Shown: in pieces, positions 45,377 to 58,016 of the stretch
How positions within the stretch are numbered: position 1 is the stretch's first letter
Layout: each line of letters starts with the position of its first letter
Assembly: GCF_005484945.1 (NCBI RefSeq)
Contig: NZ_CP034035.1
Location: 124,001 to 188,000, forward strand
DNA from: Brenneria rubrifaciens
GTDB taxonomy: Bacteria > Pseudomonadota > Gammaproteobacteria > Enterobacterales > Enterobacteriaceae
Direction of reading: 5' to 3'
Length of the DNA stretch: 64,000 nt
The notes under the pieces: generated by a model
What the model was told of the DNA's origin: nothing
Database searches by the model: none
What the model saw: only the letters and a program-made list of their open reading frames with translations
Program-made: the position numbers and the translations under genes

Positions 45377-45934
45377 ATGGCTAAGACCGCACTGTTTGCC
45401 GAAAAGAAACAAAATATCTGTCCTGAGTGTGGGTCTGTGTTGGTTATCCGTTCCGGCCGACACGGACCTTTTCTCGGTTGCTCCCGCTATCCGCAGTGCG
45501 GATTTATTCGTCCGCTGAAAATTCAGGCAGATGGTCATATTGTCAAAGTATTGGATGGGCAGATTTGCCCGCAATGTCAGGCCACATTGGTATTGAGACA
45601 AGGACGTTATGGCATGTTCATCGGGTGTGACAATTATCCCGAATGCAATCATACCCAAGCAATAGATCGCCCAGATGAAACAACGATTGATTGTCCGCAA
45701 TGTAAAAGAGGCACTTTGCTACAACGTAAATCCCGTTATGGGAAAGTATTTCATTCTTGCGATTGCTACCCTGATTGCCAGTTTACGCTAAACCATAAAC
45801 CTGTTGCAGGCGAGTGTATCTATTGCCATTACCCGCTACTGCTTGAGAAGAAAACAGCGCAGGGCATCAGGTTTTTTTGTGCCAGCAAATTATGCGGAAA
45901 GCCGGCAAAGACTGAAATTGATAACGATGAGTGA
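45377..45934 (+). CDS. yrdD: Topoisomerase-type zinc-ribbon protein YrdD
   Basis: 185-aa protein consisting of four C4-type zinc ribbons like those at the C-terminus of topoisomerase I: CPECGSVL...[16 protein letters not shown]...[16 protein letters not shown]...CDCYPDC and CIYCHYPL...CASKLC. It has no catalytic topoisomerase domain. Single-stranded DNA or RNA binding is likely. Its last codons overlap the tsaC start by 8 bp. Confidence 0.93.
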   Translation: MAKTALFAEKKQNICPECGSVLVIRSGRHGPFLGCSRYPQCGFIRPLKIQADGHIVKVLDGQICPQCQATLVLRQGRYGMFIGCDNYPECNHTQAIDRPDETTIDCPQCKRGTLLQRKSRYGKVFHSCDCYPDCQFTLNHKPVAGECIYCHYPLLLEKKTAQGIRFFCASKLCGKPAKTEIDNDE

Positions 45935-46496
45935 TGTTTCTGATGATGTTCTGGTTCCTTTATTAAGGGAATTGCAGAATGAAAGTGTGATCGCCTATCC
46001 CACTGAGGCCGTATTTGGCTTGGGGTGTGATCCTGATAGTGAAATTGCGGTCAAGCGTTTATTGGCACTAAAACAACGGCCTTGGCAGAAAGGATTGATC
46101 CTTATTGCCGCCAATTACCAGCAACTATCATCCTATGTAGACGACAGCGCGTTATCTGAAAAACGAAAATACGATATGTTCTCAAGTTGGCCAGGGCCGG
46201 TTACTTGGGTGATGCCGGCGAAGCCGACAACGCCGAAATGGCTTACCGGGCAATTCACGTCCCTCGCAGTCCGTGTCAGCGCACACCCATTGGTAAAGCA
46301 ATTGTGTCTGAGCTATGGAAAACCGTTAGTTTCAACCAGTGCTAATTTGAGTGGATTGCCGCCTTGCCGTACTGAGGAGGAAGTTTGCCAACAATTCGGT
46401 AAAGATTTTCCTATTGTTCATGGGAAAGTCGGTGGCAGGACAAATCCTTCAGAGATAAGAGATGTTTTAACTGGTGAGCTGCTGCGTCAGGGTTAA
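45927..46496 (+). CDS. tsaC: Threonylcarbamoyl-AMP synthase TsaC
   Basis: 189-aa YrdC/Sua5-fold enzyme that makes threonylcarbamoyl-AMP from Thr, bicarbonate and ATP for the t6A37 tRNA modification. The positively charged cleft shows [25 protein letters not shown] and [13 protein letters not shown] chose ATG 45927 (MSDVSDD), within the yrdD end; a much longer upstream frame lies inside yrdD. Confidence 0.95.
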   Translation: MSDVSDDVLVPLLRELQNESVIAYPTEAVFGLGCDPDSEIAVKRLLALKQRPWQKGLILIAANYQQLSSYVDDSALSEKRKYDMFSSWPGPVTWVMPAKPTTPKWLTGQFTSLAVRVSAHPLVKQLCLSYGKPLVSTSANLSGLPPCRTEEEVCQQFGKDFPIVHGKVGGRTNPSEIRDVLTGELLRQG

Positions 46497-46516
46497 TCTA
46501 ACGATTGGAGAAGAGG

Positions 46517-47347
46517 GTGTCTGAGATAAAGTCTTTTGCTGTTTTTGGTAATCCAATCGCACACAGTAAATCGCCACGTATACATGAGTTATTTGCTGCC
46601 CAGACGGGCATTGACCTTTCTTATCAGCGTGTGCTGGCACCGCAGGACACCTTTGAAGAGGTTCTTCGTCACTATTTTCTAGACGGAGCATGGGGCGCGA
46701 ACATTACCGCGCCATTTAAAGAGCGGGCTTTTGTACAGGCAGATGAACTTAGTGAATATGCATCACTTGCTGGTGCGGTTAATACGTTAAAGAAGCTTAA
46801 AGATGGGCGCTTGTTTGGCGACAATACTGATGGCATTGGATTGTTAAGTGATTTGCAGCGGCTGAATTTCATCAATCCACAAGATCATGTTTTACTGATT
46901 GGGGCTGGTGGTGCCGCCCGTGGTGTTATACAGCCATTGCTGTCTTATGGTTGCTCGATCGTGCTGACGAACCGTACTTTCTCAAAAGCGGATGCATTGG
47001 CACAACTCTTCGGTTCGATTGGTGAGATTGAGGCGGTAACGTTTGATGCGTTGTTGCAAGGACAGTTATTCAATCTGGTGATCAATGCAACATCATCCGG
47101 CATGTACGGTAGTGTCCCCGATTTACCCTCGAAGCTGATTTCACCTGAAACACGTTGCTATGACATGTTTTACTTACCTAGAATTACGCCATTTTTAGCA
47201 TGGTGTATCAACCAGGGGGCAGTCCATTACGCAGATGGTTTAGGTATGTTGGTTGGGCAAGCAGCACATGCTTTTAAACTTTGGCATGGCGTGATGCCAG
47301 ATGTTAATCCTGTCATCCAGTTACTTAAACTGGAACTGTCGCCGTGA
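46517..47347 (+). CDS. aroE: Shikimate dehydrogenase AroE
   Basis: NADP-dependent reduction of 3-dehydroshikimate to shikimate in aromatic amino acid synthesis. 276 aa (E. coli 272). [11 protein letters not shown] opens the substrate domain, the catalytic Lys is in TAPFKERAF and the catalytic Asp in GDNTDGIGL. The NADP loop is [12 protein letters not shown] chose GTG 46517: it has GGAG six bases upstream and gives [13 protein letters not shown]. An in-frame TTG 12 bp earlier is the alternative. Its stop overlaps the remains of yrdB. Confidence 0.94.
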   Translation: MSEIKSFAVFGNPIAHSKSPRIHELFAAQTGIDLSYQRVLAPQDTFEEVLRHYFLDGAWGANITAPFKERAFVQADELSEYASLAGAVNTLKKLKDGRLFGDNTDGIGLLSDLQRLNFINPQDHVLLIGAGGAARGVIQPLLSYGCSIVLTNRTFSKADALAQLFGSIGEIEAVTFDALLQGQLFNLVINATSSGMYGSVPDLPSKLISPETRCYDMFYLPRITPFLAWCINQGAVHYADGLGMLVGQAAHAFKLWHGVMPDVNPVIQLLKLELSP

Positions 47348-47579
47348 ATCAGGCGATCCAATTTCCGGATTGATTGTTAGTACTCATTGGAACGGGGTGT
47401 TGCAGGCGATTCGTTTTCCGGTTTTGGGAAATGGATTTCAGCAGGAATGCCTAATCGGTATAGCACAGTTTCGGCGGCATTATTCTAACGTCAGCCCTGA
47501 GCTGTGCTTGGCGCTGTTCAGGTAAAATCGCTGGGATTTTGAAGACATATTTGAAAAAATGATTCGTGATAATGAATGA
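47344..47579 (+). pseudogene. yrdB: Decayed yrdB (DUF1488)
   Basis: GTG 47344, overlapping the aroE stop, begins MNQAIQFPD exactly like E. coli YrdB but meets TGA at 47371. Homology resumes at 47388 in a frame shifted by two: W followed by GVLQAIRFPVLGNGFQQECL, then SPE.CLALFR, a TAA at 47524 where the family has Gln, and RWDFED. The match to E. coli YrdB from the Trp on has no gaps. There is thus one frameshift (about 8 extra bases at 47371-47387) and one nonsense codon. The protein (about 85 aa, unknown function) cannot be made. Confidence 0.88.
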
Positions 47580-47594
47580 ATATGACGTCCGGAA

Positions 47595-48146
47595 CTATTT
47601 TTCCTTATCCTGAGCGAGATATTCATTTTTCCAGCGAACGTAGTTATTTGAGGAGTAGATGAGTCCTTCGATCTCCTCCTGAGCCAGCGGCCTGATTTTT
47701 TTCACAGGACTACCTAAGTATAAGTGACCGCTTTCTAAACGTTTTCCCGGTGAAATAAGACTACCGGCACCGATCATGACATCGTCTTCGATAATGGCGC
47801 CATCAAGAATAATCGATCCCATTCCGACCAATACACGGTTGCCGATTTTGCAACCGTGTAGCATTGCTTTATGTCCGACCGTGACATCTTCTCCGATGAT
47901 AATTGGATTACCTTCAGGGTTTTTCTCTGAACAGTGGGTGATGTGCAAAACCGATCCGTCCTGAATATTGCTTCTTGCGCCTATGGTTATCTGATTCACG
48001 TCGGCGCGAATCACTACAAGCGGCCACACGCTTACGTCATCACTCAGTGTCACTTTACCAATAACGATGCTTGAACGATCAATCATGACGTTTTTGCTAA
48101 CAATAGGAAACGAGTCTTTATAACGGCGAATTAATTTAGGTTCCAT
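47595..48146 (-). CDS. yrdA: Gamma carbonic anhydrase-like protein YrdA
   Basis: 183-aa left-handed beta-helix protein with hexapeptide repeats, such as VMIDRSSIVIGKVTLSDDVS and IIEDDVMIGAGSLIS. The three metal-ligand histidines are in HITHC, VGHKAM and LHGCKIG. Family members bind zinc, but carbonic anhydrase activity in YrdA is not established. I chose ATG 48146 (MEPKLIRRYKDSFP); a start 18 bp upstream would add six residues. Convergent with the yrdB remnant and divergent from the rrn operon. Confidence 0.92.
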   Translation of the reverse strand: MEPKLIRRYKDSFPIVSKNVMIDRSSIVIGKVTLSDDVSVWPLVVIRADVNQITIGARSNIQDGSVLHITHCSEKNPEGNPIIIGEDVTVGHKAMLHGCKIGNRVLVGMGSIILDGAIIEDDVMIGAGSLISPGKRLESGHLYLGSPVKKIRPLAQEEIEGLIYSSNNYVRWKNEYLAQDKEK

Positions 48147-48300
48147 CAACAACCCCTTAGTCATGACATCGTAATTTTAGCGGGTGGCAAAATATCAACT
48201 GCTATACCGTATTTGTCCCCTGAAAATAGCTTTGATCGAATAAGATCTCAACGAAAGGGACGAAAAACACGCTAATATAGAAAAAAGATGGAGAAAATAG

Positions 48301-48328
48301 TTGTGTAACGAAATGGGAGCTCTATAAT
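48301..48328 (+). promoter_or_regulatory. rrn P1 promoter
   Basis: TTGTGT (48301-48306), 16 bp, TATAAT (48323-48328) followed by GCGCCTCCATCG, the hallmark GC discriminator of rrn P1. The AT-rich stretch 48275-48300 is placed as an UP element. Fis sites are expected further upstream (48200-48270). Confidence 0.9.
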
Positions 48329-48405
48329 GCGCCTCCATCGATACGGCGCTGTGAGTTTAATCACAACGGGGTGGCGAGAGGAAAGAGTTATGCTCAAAAT
48401 AAGCA

Positions 48406-48433
48406 TTGACTCTGAGAGAGGAATGCGTAATAT
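48406..48433 (+). promoter_or_regulatory. rrn P2 promoter
   Basis: TTGACT (48406-48411), 16 bp, TAATAT (48428-48433) then ACGCCACC, 105 bp downstream of P1. Confidence 0.9.
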
Positions 48434-48471
48434 ACGCCACCTCGCGTTAGCGGTTCAGGCCGCAATGCAAC

Positions 48472-48483
48472 GCTCTTTAACAA
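48472..48483 (+). promoter_or_regulatory. rrn leader boxA antiterminator
   Basis: GCTCTTTAACAA is the exact boxA element recognised by NusB-S10 in rRNA antitermination. It lies 150 bp before 16S. Confidence 0.93.
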
Positions 48484-48632
48484 TTTAATCAGACAATCTG
48501 TGTGGGCACTCACAAGACCGTATCTCAAAGATATACCGAGTCTTGAAGAGTGACTGACAGTAAATTCATTACGAATAAACAGTTATTGATTCTTTGAGCA
48601 AAGCTATTCACTTAGCGAATCAAACCATTCTT

Positions 48633-50174
<1,542 letters not shown>

Positions 50175-50258
50175 CCAGCAGAGCGGATTGAGTGAAGTGC
50201 TCACACAGATTGTCTGATGAAAATAACGAGCAAAAGCGTCAACAAAGTACGGTGTCGT

Positions 50259-50334
50259 GTCCCCTTCGTCTAGAGGCCCAGGACACCGCCCTTTCACGGC
50301 GGTAACAGGGGTTCGAATCCCCTAGGGGACGCCA
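50259..50334 (+). tRNA. gltT: tRNA-Glu (anticodon TTC)
   Basis: 76 nt in the 16S-23S spacer with encoded CCA. The acceptor stem GTCCCCT pairs with AGGGGAC, the anticodon loop is CTTTCAC, and the T arm has GTTCGAATC. It is the only tRNA in this operon; no distal tRNA follows 5S. Confidence 0.98.
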
Positions 50335-50434
50335 GCGCATCCGACCATTCCGGTGAAAGCGGGGGTCTTCAGTAAGTGTTCATGCTTATCTTTTATCTTA
50401 AAACTGACTAGCGATAGTCAGGGTTTGCGATATT

Positions 50435-50446
50435 GCTCTTTAACAA
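50435..50446 (+). promoter_or_regulatory. Spacer boxA antiterminator
   Basis: A second exact GCTCTTTAACAA between tRNA-Glu and 23S, as in all enterobacterial rrn operons. The flanking spacer (50335-50579) otherwise holds only the 23S processing-stem sequence. Confidence 0.92.
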
Positions 50447-50579
50447 TCTGGAACAAGCTGAAAATTGAAACGATGCGGCGGCATGAGTCTTTAGCGATAA
50501 AAAGGCGGTCGCATCAGAGTCTCTCAATAATCACGGCGCGAAGAGGCTTTGAAGAATCAAAGACACCTTCGGGTTGTGA

Positions 50580-53485
<2,906 letters not shown>

Positions 53486-53594
53486 ACAACGCCGAAGGTG
53501 TTTTGAGAGAGAAGAGATAGTCAGCTTGTTCCGTGATAGGTTCTGGTGGTTGTGCGAGAGGAAAGGCGCATGACGGTCGGGACGGAAAAGAATT

Positions 53595-53714
53595 TGCCTG
53601 GCGGCGATAGCGCGGTGGTCCCACCTGACCCCATGCCGAACTCAGCAGTGAAACGCCGTAGCGCCGATGGTAGTGTGGGGTCTCCCCATGTGAGAGTAGG
53701 GAACTGCCAGGCAT
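53595..53714 (+). rRNA. rrf: 5S ribosomal RNA
   Basis: 120 nt from TGCCTGGCGGC to CTGCCAGGCAT, with complementary ends and the conserved loop CCGAACTCAG. Confidence 0.98.
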
Positions 53715-53726
53715 CAAATAAAACAG

Positions 53727-53756
53727 AAGGCCTCATGCGAAAGCATGGGGCTTTTT
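53727..53756 (+). terminator. Intrinsic terminator of the rrn operon
   Basis: GCCTCATGC-GAAA-GCATGGGGC followed by TTTTT, with one G-T wobble. It lies 12 bp after 5S. Confidence 0.92.
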
Positions 53757-53808
53757 GCGTTGAGGCCGGTTATGAGAAGAGCTTTTTGCGTGATAGGGAT
53801 GAACAAAT

Positions 53809-53831
53809 AAAAGCCCGCTCTTTGGCAGGCT
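53809..53831 (+). repeat. Left copy of a 23-bp hairpin repeat flanking the IS cluster
   Basis: AAAAGCCCGCTCTTTGGCAGGCT. A copy in the same orientation differing at two positions is at 56095-56117, just outside the other end of the IS1182-type remnant. Probably a duplicated target terminator. Confidence 0.65.
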
Positions 53832-53834
53832 CAG

Positions 53835-54117
53835 ACTGATGACGAACCCCATGTTTTCACGTGGGGTTCTGTTTTACGAACGACGGTTGGTCGCGAACGC
53901 GATATTTTTTGTCTTTATCCTACTACTGCGTTCAGCGTCACTCTTCGGCGCTCATTACGCTTTACTGCGTTGTAGTCAGCCAGTAAAAGCAGATAACACA
54001 GCGCCAGCAGCGCCATCTTCTTCATATTCTGCGCTGTGGCAGCAAGCAGGCATTGCATCTGCACTTTCATCAGACCACGGAACCGCGCATAACGATGACC
54101 ATGATGTTGTTTTGAGC
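53835..54117 (-). mobile_element. IS1182-family remnant, 3' part
   Basis: The end carries ACTGATGAC (53835-53843), inverted relative to GTCATCAGT at 56083-56091, and a hairpin (53844-53875). From 54117 to the stop at 53915 the minus strand reads HHGHRYARFRGLMKVQMQC and AATAQNMKKMALL, the C-terminal 66 or so residues of an IS1182-type DDE transposase. The rest of the gene is missing and its 5' end lies at 55874-56016, on the other side of two other ISs. Confidence 0.8.
53844..53875. terminator. Hairpin with T-run at the edge of the IS1182 remnant
   Basis: GAACCCCA / TGGGGTTC with a short loop followed by TGTTTT. It sits just inside the element end, as does a second stem (AAGTCCTG.. / ..CAGGACTT) at the other end. 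Such stems shield a transposase gene from outside transcription. Confidence 0.7.
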
Positions 54118-54170
54118 TGAACCGTACCGAGTTTCCTGGAGACTAAACTCTCAGTGGAAGGCGATCCTAA

Positions 54171-54525
54171 ATGAAATCAAAATCAACAAACCGTTATCCG
54201 CCAGAGCTACGTGAACGTGCCGTCAGGATGATTCTTGAACACCGCGCTGAATATGACTCCGAGCCGGATGCCATTCGCGCCATCTCATCAAAAATTGGCT
54301 TGTCATTACGATACCTTGCGGGCCTGGCTGCGACAGCACAGAACTGATACCCATGGCGATGTTTCCCCCAGAAATTTTGATGATGGGAGACTGACTGTTG
54401 ATGAACGCTGGCGTTTAAAAGAACTGGAGCGTGAAAATCGGGAACTCCGCCGAAGCAATGACATATTGCGTCAGGCCTCTGCTTATTTTGCGCAGGCGGA
54501 GATCGACCGCCACTGGAAAAAATAA
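54171..54525 (+). pseudogene. IS3-family transposase OrfA, frameshifted
   Basis: MKSKSTNRYPPELRERAVRM begins a typical OrfA with a helix-turn-helix. At about 54300 one extra T (GGCTTGTC) shifts the frame; the sequence continues in the +1 frame as YDTLRAWLRQH, then the leucine-zipper-like LKELERENRELRRSNDILRQ. The gene ends at 54525. An A6 run at 54517-54522 is the programmed -1 slippage site joining OrfA to OrfB. Confidence 0.85.
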
Positions 54526-55401
54526 TGCCACTTATGGAACGTCTGAGTGGTACGCACGGGGTCGGGCCGGTATGTCGCGAGCTGGATATTGCCACGTCGA
54601 CATATTACTGGCATCAGCAACGCCGGCAGCACCCCGAAAAATGTCGCCAACGAGAAAAGCGTGATGCTCAGATCAGCCTGGAGATAAAACGCGTTTATGA
54701 AGAAAATTACCGTGTTTACGGGGCACGAAAAGTTGCTCCGCGAGGGCTTCAGCGTTGCACGATGTACTGTGGAGCGTCTGATGAAAATGATGGGTCTGCG
54801 GGGTGTACTCCGTGGCAAGGTCATCAGGACTACGATCAGCCGCAAAACAGCGGCGGCAGCAGAGCGGGTAAACCGTCAGTTCGTGGCAGAGTGCCCCAAT
54901 CAACTTTGGTGTGCAGATTTTACGTACGTCAGCACCTGGCAGGGCTTCGCCTATGTGGCCTTTATCATCGATGTGTTCGCCGGCGCGATCGTTGGCTGGC
55001 GAGTCTCATCGTCGATGGAAACGACGTTCGTGCTGGACGCTCTGGAACAGGCACTGTGGGCTCGTCGTCCAGTGGGTACTATCCATCACAGCGATAAGGG
55101 CTCGCAGTACGTCTCGCTGGCATACACGCAGCGGCTTCAGGATGCAGAGTTGTTGGCATCAACGGGCAGTACAGGCGACGCCTACGATAATGCTGTGGCC
55201 GAGAGTATCAACGGCCTTTATAAAGCTGAAGTCATACACCGTAAAAGCTGGAAAAATCAGGCAGAAGTGGAGTTGGCAACGCTGGCGTGGGTGGACTGGT
55301 ACAACAATCGACGGTTGCTCGAACGCATCGGTCACATACCACCAGTGAAAGCCGAGAAAGCATATTATGCTTCCAGAAAATGTAACAATCTGGCAGCCTG
55401 A
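54525..55401 (+). pseudogene. IS3-family transposase OrfB, frameshifted
   Basis: The 5' part (MPLMERLSGTHGVGPVCREL ... YRVYGARKV) breaks near 54733. The main part continues in another frame as LLREGFSVARCTVERLMKMM. About 11 bases appear to be missing between them. The DDE residues of the integrase core are still visible: Asp in LWCADFTYV, Asp in HHSDKGSQY and Glu in AVAESINGLYKAE. With both ORFs broken the element cannot move itself. Confidence 0.85.
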
Positions 55402-55443
55402 GCTTCCTGCTTTAACCCTCTCCAAGAAAACCGGGGTGGTTCA

Positions 55444-55873
55444 GATCGCCACACTCATGAAGGCAAAGCAGGAAAACCGGCTGGAAAAGCAGCTACAACA
55501 GTTTGGTTACGCCTGTGTACTGATACTGGATGAGATAGGCTATCTGCCGATGACCCGCGAGGAGGCCAGTCTGTTCTTCCGGTTGCTGAACCGTAGGTAT
55601 GAGAAAGCGAGCATCGTGCTGACGTCAAATAATGGGTTCGCCGACTGGGGAGAGATGTTCGGCGATAACGTGCTGGCAACGGCGATCCTGGATCGGCTGC
55701 TACACCACTCAACCACACTGGACATCAAAGGAGAAAGCTATCGGTCAAAGGAAAAACGCAAAGCCGGAGTGCTGGCAAAAAACGCCACGCCAATCAGTGA
55801 TGATGAAATGGCGGAAAGCGGACAACATTAATGACCAATAGCGGACATTAAAAATGGCGAAAAACGGCCAACA
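55444..55873 (+). mobile_element. IS21-family remnant with the 3' part of istB
   Basis: From the IS3 right end to the istB stop at 55831, the frame reads VQIATLMKAKQENRLEKQL, then Walker B CVLILDEIGYLPMTREEASL and TSNNGFADWGEMFGDNVLATA, all typical of the IstB helper ATPase. Walker A, the istB 5' end and all of istA are missing. The right end is probably near 55873 (minus strand TGTTGGCCGTTTTTCGCC). The direction is opposite to the IS1182 transposase it interrupts. Confidence 0.8.
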
Positions 55874-56091
55874 ATCTTGGCGTTGACAACGGTATCGCGG
55901 ATAAATTCAACGTCGATGGCGGCATCAATTTTGCGCACCAGATGGTCTTCAGGCACCAGTTCTTCGAGGGTAACCATTTCAAATTGGTATTGCTGTGGGG
56001 CAGGCTCTTTGAGCATGGCGGTCAGTCCGTTTTTTGCACTGACCTCATTAGATCAAAGTCCTGACCGGCAGGCCAGGACTTTGTCATCAGT
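55874..56091 (-). mobile_element. IS1182-family remnant, 5' part
   Basis: On the minus strand ATG 56016 starts MLKEPAPQQYQFEMVTLEEL, then VPEDHLVRKIDAAIDVEFIR, the N-terminus of IS1182-type transposases. It breaks at about 55874, where IS21 sequence begins. The outer end has a hairpin (56055-56082) and the inverted end sequence GTCATCAGT at 56083-56091. Confidence 0.8.
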
Positions 56092-56094
56092 GTG

Positions 56095-56120
56095 AAAAGC
56101 CTGCTCTTTGGCCGGCTTTT
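56095..56120. terminator. Right copy of the 23-bp hairpin repeat; bidirectional terminator
   Basis: AAAAGCCTGCTCTTTGGCCGGCTTTT folds into a stem with A- and T-runs on both sides. It can end aapP transcription (leftward) and rrn read-through (rightward). It is the direct-repeat partner of 53809-53831. Confidence 0.75.
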
Positions 56121-56143
56121 ACGAATGTCTTACCTGGATTCAA

Positions 56144-56905
56144 TTAGTGAAGAATTTGTGCCAAGAATGTTTGGGTACGTTCAGAACGTGGGCTGGAGAA
56201 AAAGATGTCCGGTGGCGCCTGTTCAACGATCTCTCCTTGATCCATGAAAATCACCCGATCGGCAACAGTTTTTGCAAAGCCCATCTCATGCGTCACACAC
56301 AACATGGTCATTCCGTCCTGAGCAAGCCCAAGCATAGTATCCAGGACTTCTTTTACCATTTCAGGGTCAAGTGCTGAAGTTGGTTCATCGAACAACATGA
56401 TTTTGGGTTTCATACACAGTGAGCGAGCAATCGCGACACGTTGTTGCTGTCCCCCGGATAACTGGCCTGGGAACTTGTGCGCGTGTGCCGCGATACGTAC
56501 ACGCTCCAGATAATGCATTGCCAGTTCTTCCGCCTCTTTTTTCGGTGTGTGGCGCACCCAGCAAGGGGCCAGCGTGCAGTTCTGCAATACGGTCAAATGC
56601 GGGAACAGGTTGAAGTGCTGGAAAACCATGCCCACTTCCGTTCTGATTTTCTCGATGTTTCGTAGATCGCCATTTAATTCCACACCATCAACAAGAATAC
56701 GCCCTTGCTGATGCTCTTCAAGGTGGTTGATACAACGTATGGTCGTGGACTTTCCTGAGCCTGATGGACCGCATAGTACAATCCTTTCACCCTGCTTGAC
56801 TTGCAGATTAATATCTTTCAATACGTGAAATTGTCCATACCACTTATTTACATTATCCAGTGTGATCATGTGATCGGCTGATTGTGTTATAGAATTTTGA
56901 TTCAT
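56144..56905 (-). CDS. aapP: Amino-acid ABC transporter ATPase AapP (YhdZ)
   Basis: 253-aa ATPase of the polar amino-acid uptake family. Walker A is GPSGSGKST, the signature is [15 protein letters not shown], Walker B is [14 protein letters not shown] and the switch histidine is in [10 protein letters not shown]. Last gene of aapJQMP; homologous to E. coli yhdZ at the same locus. It starts 8 bp after aapM. Confidence 0.95.
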   Translation of the reverse strand: MNQNSITQSADHMITLDNVNKWYGQFHVLKDINLQVKQGERIVLCGPSGSGKSTTIRCINHLEEHQQGRILVDGVELNGDLRNIEKIRTEVGMVFQHFNLFPHLTVLQNCTLAPCWVRHTPKKEAEELAMHYLERVRIAAHAHKFPGQLSGGQQQRVAIARSLCMKPKIMLFDEPTSALDPEMVKEVLDTMLGLAQDGMTMLCVTHEMGFAKTVADRVIFMDQGEIVEQAPPDIFFSSPRSERTQTFLAQILH

Positions 56906-56913
56906 GGATGGCC

Positions 56914-58008
56914 TCAGTGCGACTTATGTCCGGTGTTAAAACGGTTTTCCAGATGTTGGCTGTAGCGCGACATGCTGAAACAAAAGATCCAATAGATCAT
57001 TGCGGCAAAAACATAGCCTTCTGTCGACATACCAAGCCAGGTTGGATCGACAGTTGCCTGTTGAATACTGCTAAAGAGATCGAATAAACCAATGATGATC
57101 ACCAGGCTGGTATCTTTAAACAGCGCAATTATGGTGTTCACCAATCCAGGAATCACCATTTTCAGCGCCTGTGGCAGAATGACCAGCCCTTGCATGCGCC
57201 AATAACCTAATCCCAGTGACTCTGCTGCTTCATATTGGCCTTTCGGTAATGCCTGTAAGCCGCCCCGGACGACTTCGGCGACATAGGCAGACTGGAAAAG
57301 TATGACTCCCGCCAGCGCTCTCAGCAGCTTGTCAATATTGGTTCCCTCCGTTAAAAATAACGGCAGCATGACAGAGGACATGAAAAGTACGGTAATCAAC
57401 GGAACACCGCGCCAGAACTCGATGAATACAATAGAGAGCATACGAACGACAGGCAGTGTGGAACGGCGTCCCAGCGCCAGCAGAATACCCAGTGGCAGCG
57501 CGCCAGAGATGCCAACCGCAGCAATGATCAATGTTAGCGTCAATCCGCCCCATTGACGGGTTTCCACACGAGGAAGGCCGCCAAATCCACCGTAAAGCAA
57601 CCACCAGGCGATCAACGGATAAGCAACGGCCCAGATTGCAATGTAGCGTCCACGATGTGGAATACTGCGCAAAAACATTGGCAGGATGCTGAGTAGGCCA
57701 ATGACCAGCGCAAAATTAATGCGCCAGATTTCTTCTGCCGGATAAAGGCCATACATGAAATGGCTGATTCTGGCATGGATAAAGACCCAGCATGCGCCGT
57801 CTCGTGTACAGTCATCACGGCTTGTACCGATCCAGTTTGCCTGAAATATTGCCCAATTTAATAACGGAGGAATGGCAATCCACAGTAGCCACAGGCAAAA
57901 CAGTGTGAGCAGGCTATTGGTAATGCTGGAAAAAAGATTTCGTCGAGCCCAATGGATCGCTCTGAAAAGAGGAGCCTGACGGGTCTGAATAGGTTGAATC
58001 ATCGTCAT
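56914..58008 (-). CDS. aapM: Amino-acid ABC transporter permease AapM (YhdY)
   Basis: 364-aa inner-membrane permease with a long N-terminal extension containing extra hydrophobic helices. The HisM-type domain in the second half has the EAA loop [21 protein letters not shown]. AapM/AapQ pairs with long N-termini are characteristic of the general L-amino-acid (Aap/Bzt) subclass. It lies 8 bp after aapQ. Confidence 0.95.
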   Translation of the reverse strand: MTMIQPIQTRQAPLFRAIHWARRNLFSSITNSLLTLFCLWLLWIAIPPLLNWAIFQANWIGTSRDDCTRDGACWVFIHARISHFMYGLYPAEEIWRINFALVIGLLSILPMFLRSIPHRGRYIAIWAVAYPLIAWWLLYGGFGGLPRVETRQWGGLTLTLIIAAVGISGALPLGILLALGRRSTLPVVRMLSIVFIEFWRGVPLITVLFMSSVMLPLFLTEGTNIDKLLRALAGVILFQSAYVAEVVRGGLQALPKGQYEAAESLGLGYWRMQGLVILPQALKMVIPGLVNTIIALFKDTSLVIIIGLFDLFSSIQQATVDPTWLGMSTEGYVFAAMIYWIFCFSMSRYSQHLENRFNTGHKSH

Positions 58009-58016
58009 AAGCCCTC

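Larger units (their letters stand above)
54118..55443 (+). mobile_element. IS3-family element, IS51 group (IS629/IS3411-like), defective
   Basis: 1326 bp bounded by inverted repeats: TGAACCGTACCGAG at the left, and the reverse complement of the right end TGAACCACCCCGG. About 19 of 25 terminal positions match, including TTGGAGA/CTGGAGA further in. It carries orfA and orfB. Both are frameshifted. The 3-bp flanks (AGC left, GAT right) differ, so there is no target duplication, which indicates that one flank was deleted. Confidence 0.88.

Noticed and set aside
50175..50579. Second tRNA (Ile/Ala) in the rRNA spacer
   Set aside because: Only one cloverleaf (tRNA-Glu) fits; the rest is boxA and processing-stem sequence.
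53839..54120. 93-codon + strand frame next to the rrn operon
   Set aside because: It is the antisense of the IS1182 transposase C-terminus, which is the recognisable product on the minus strand.
55367..55443. Apparent N-terminus of the 154-codon istB frame
   Set aside because: These codons lie inside the IS3 right end; only sequence from 55444 on is IstB, so the start is an accident of the junction.
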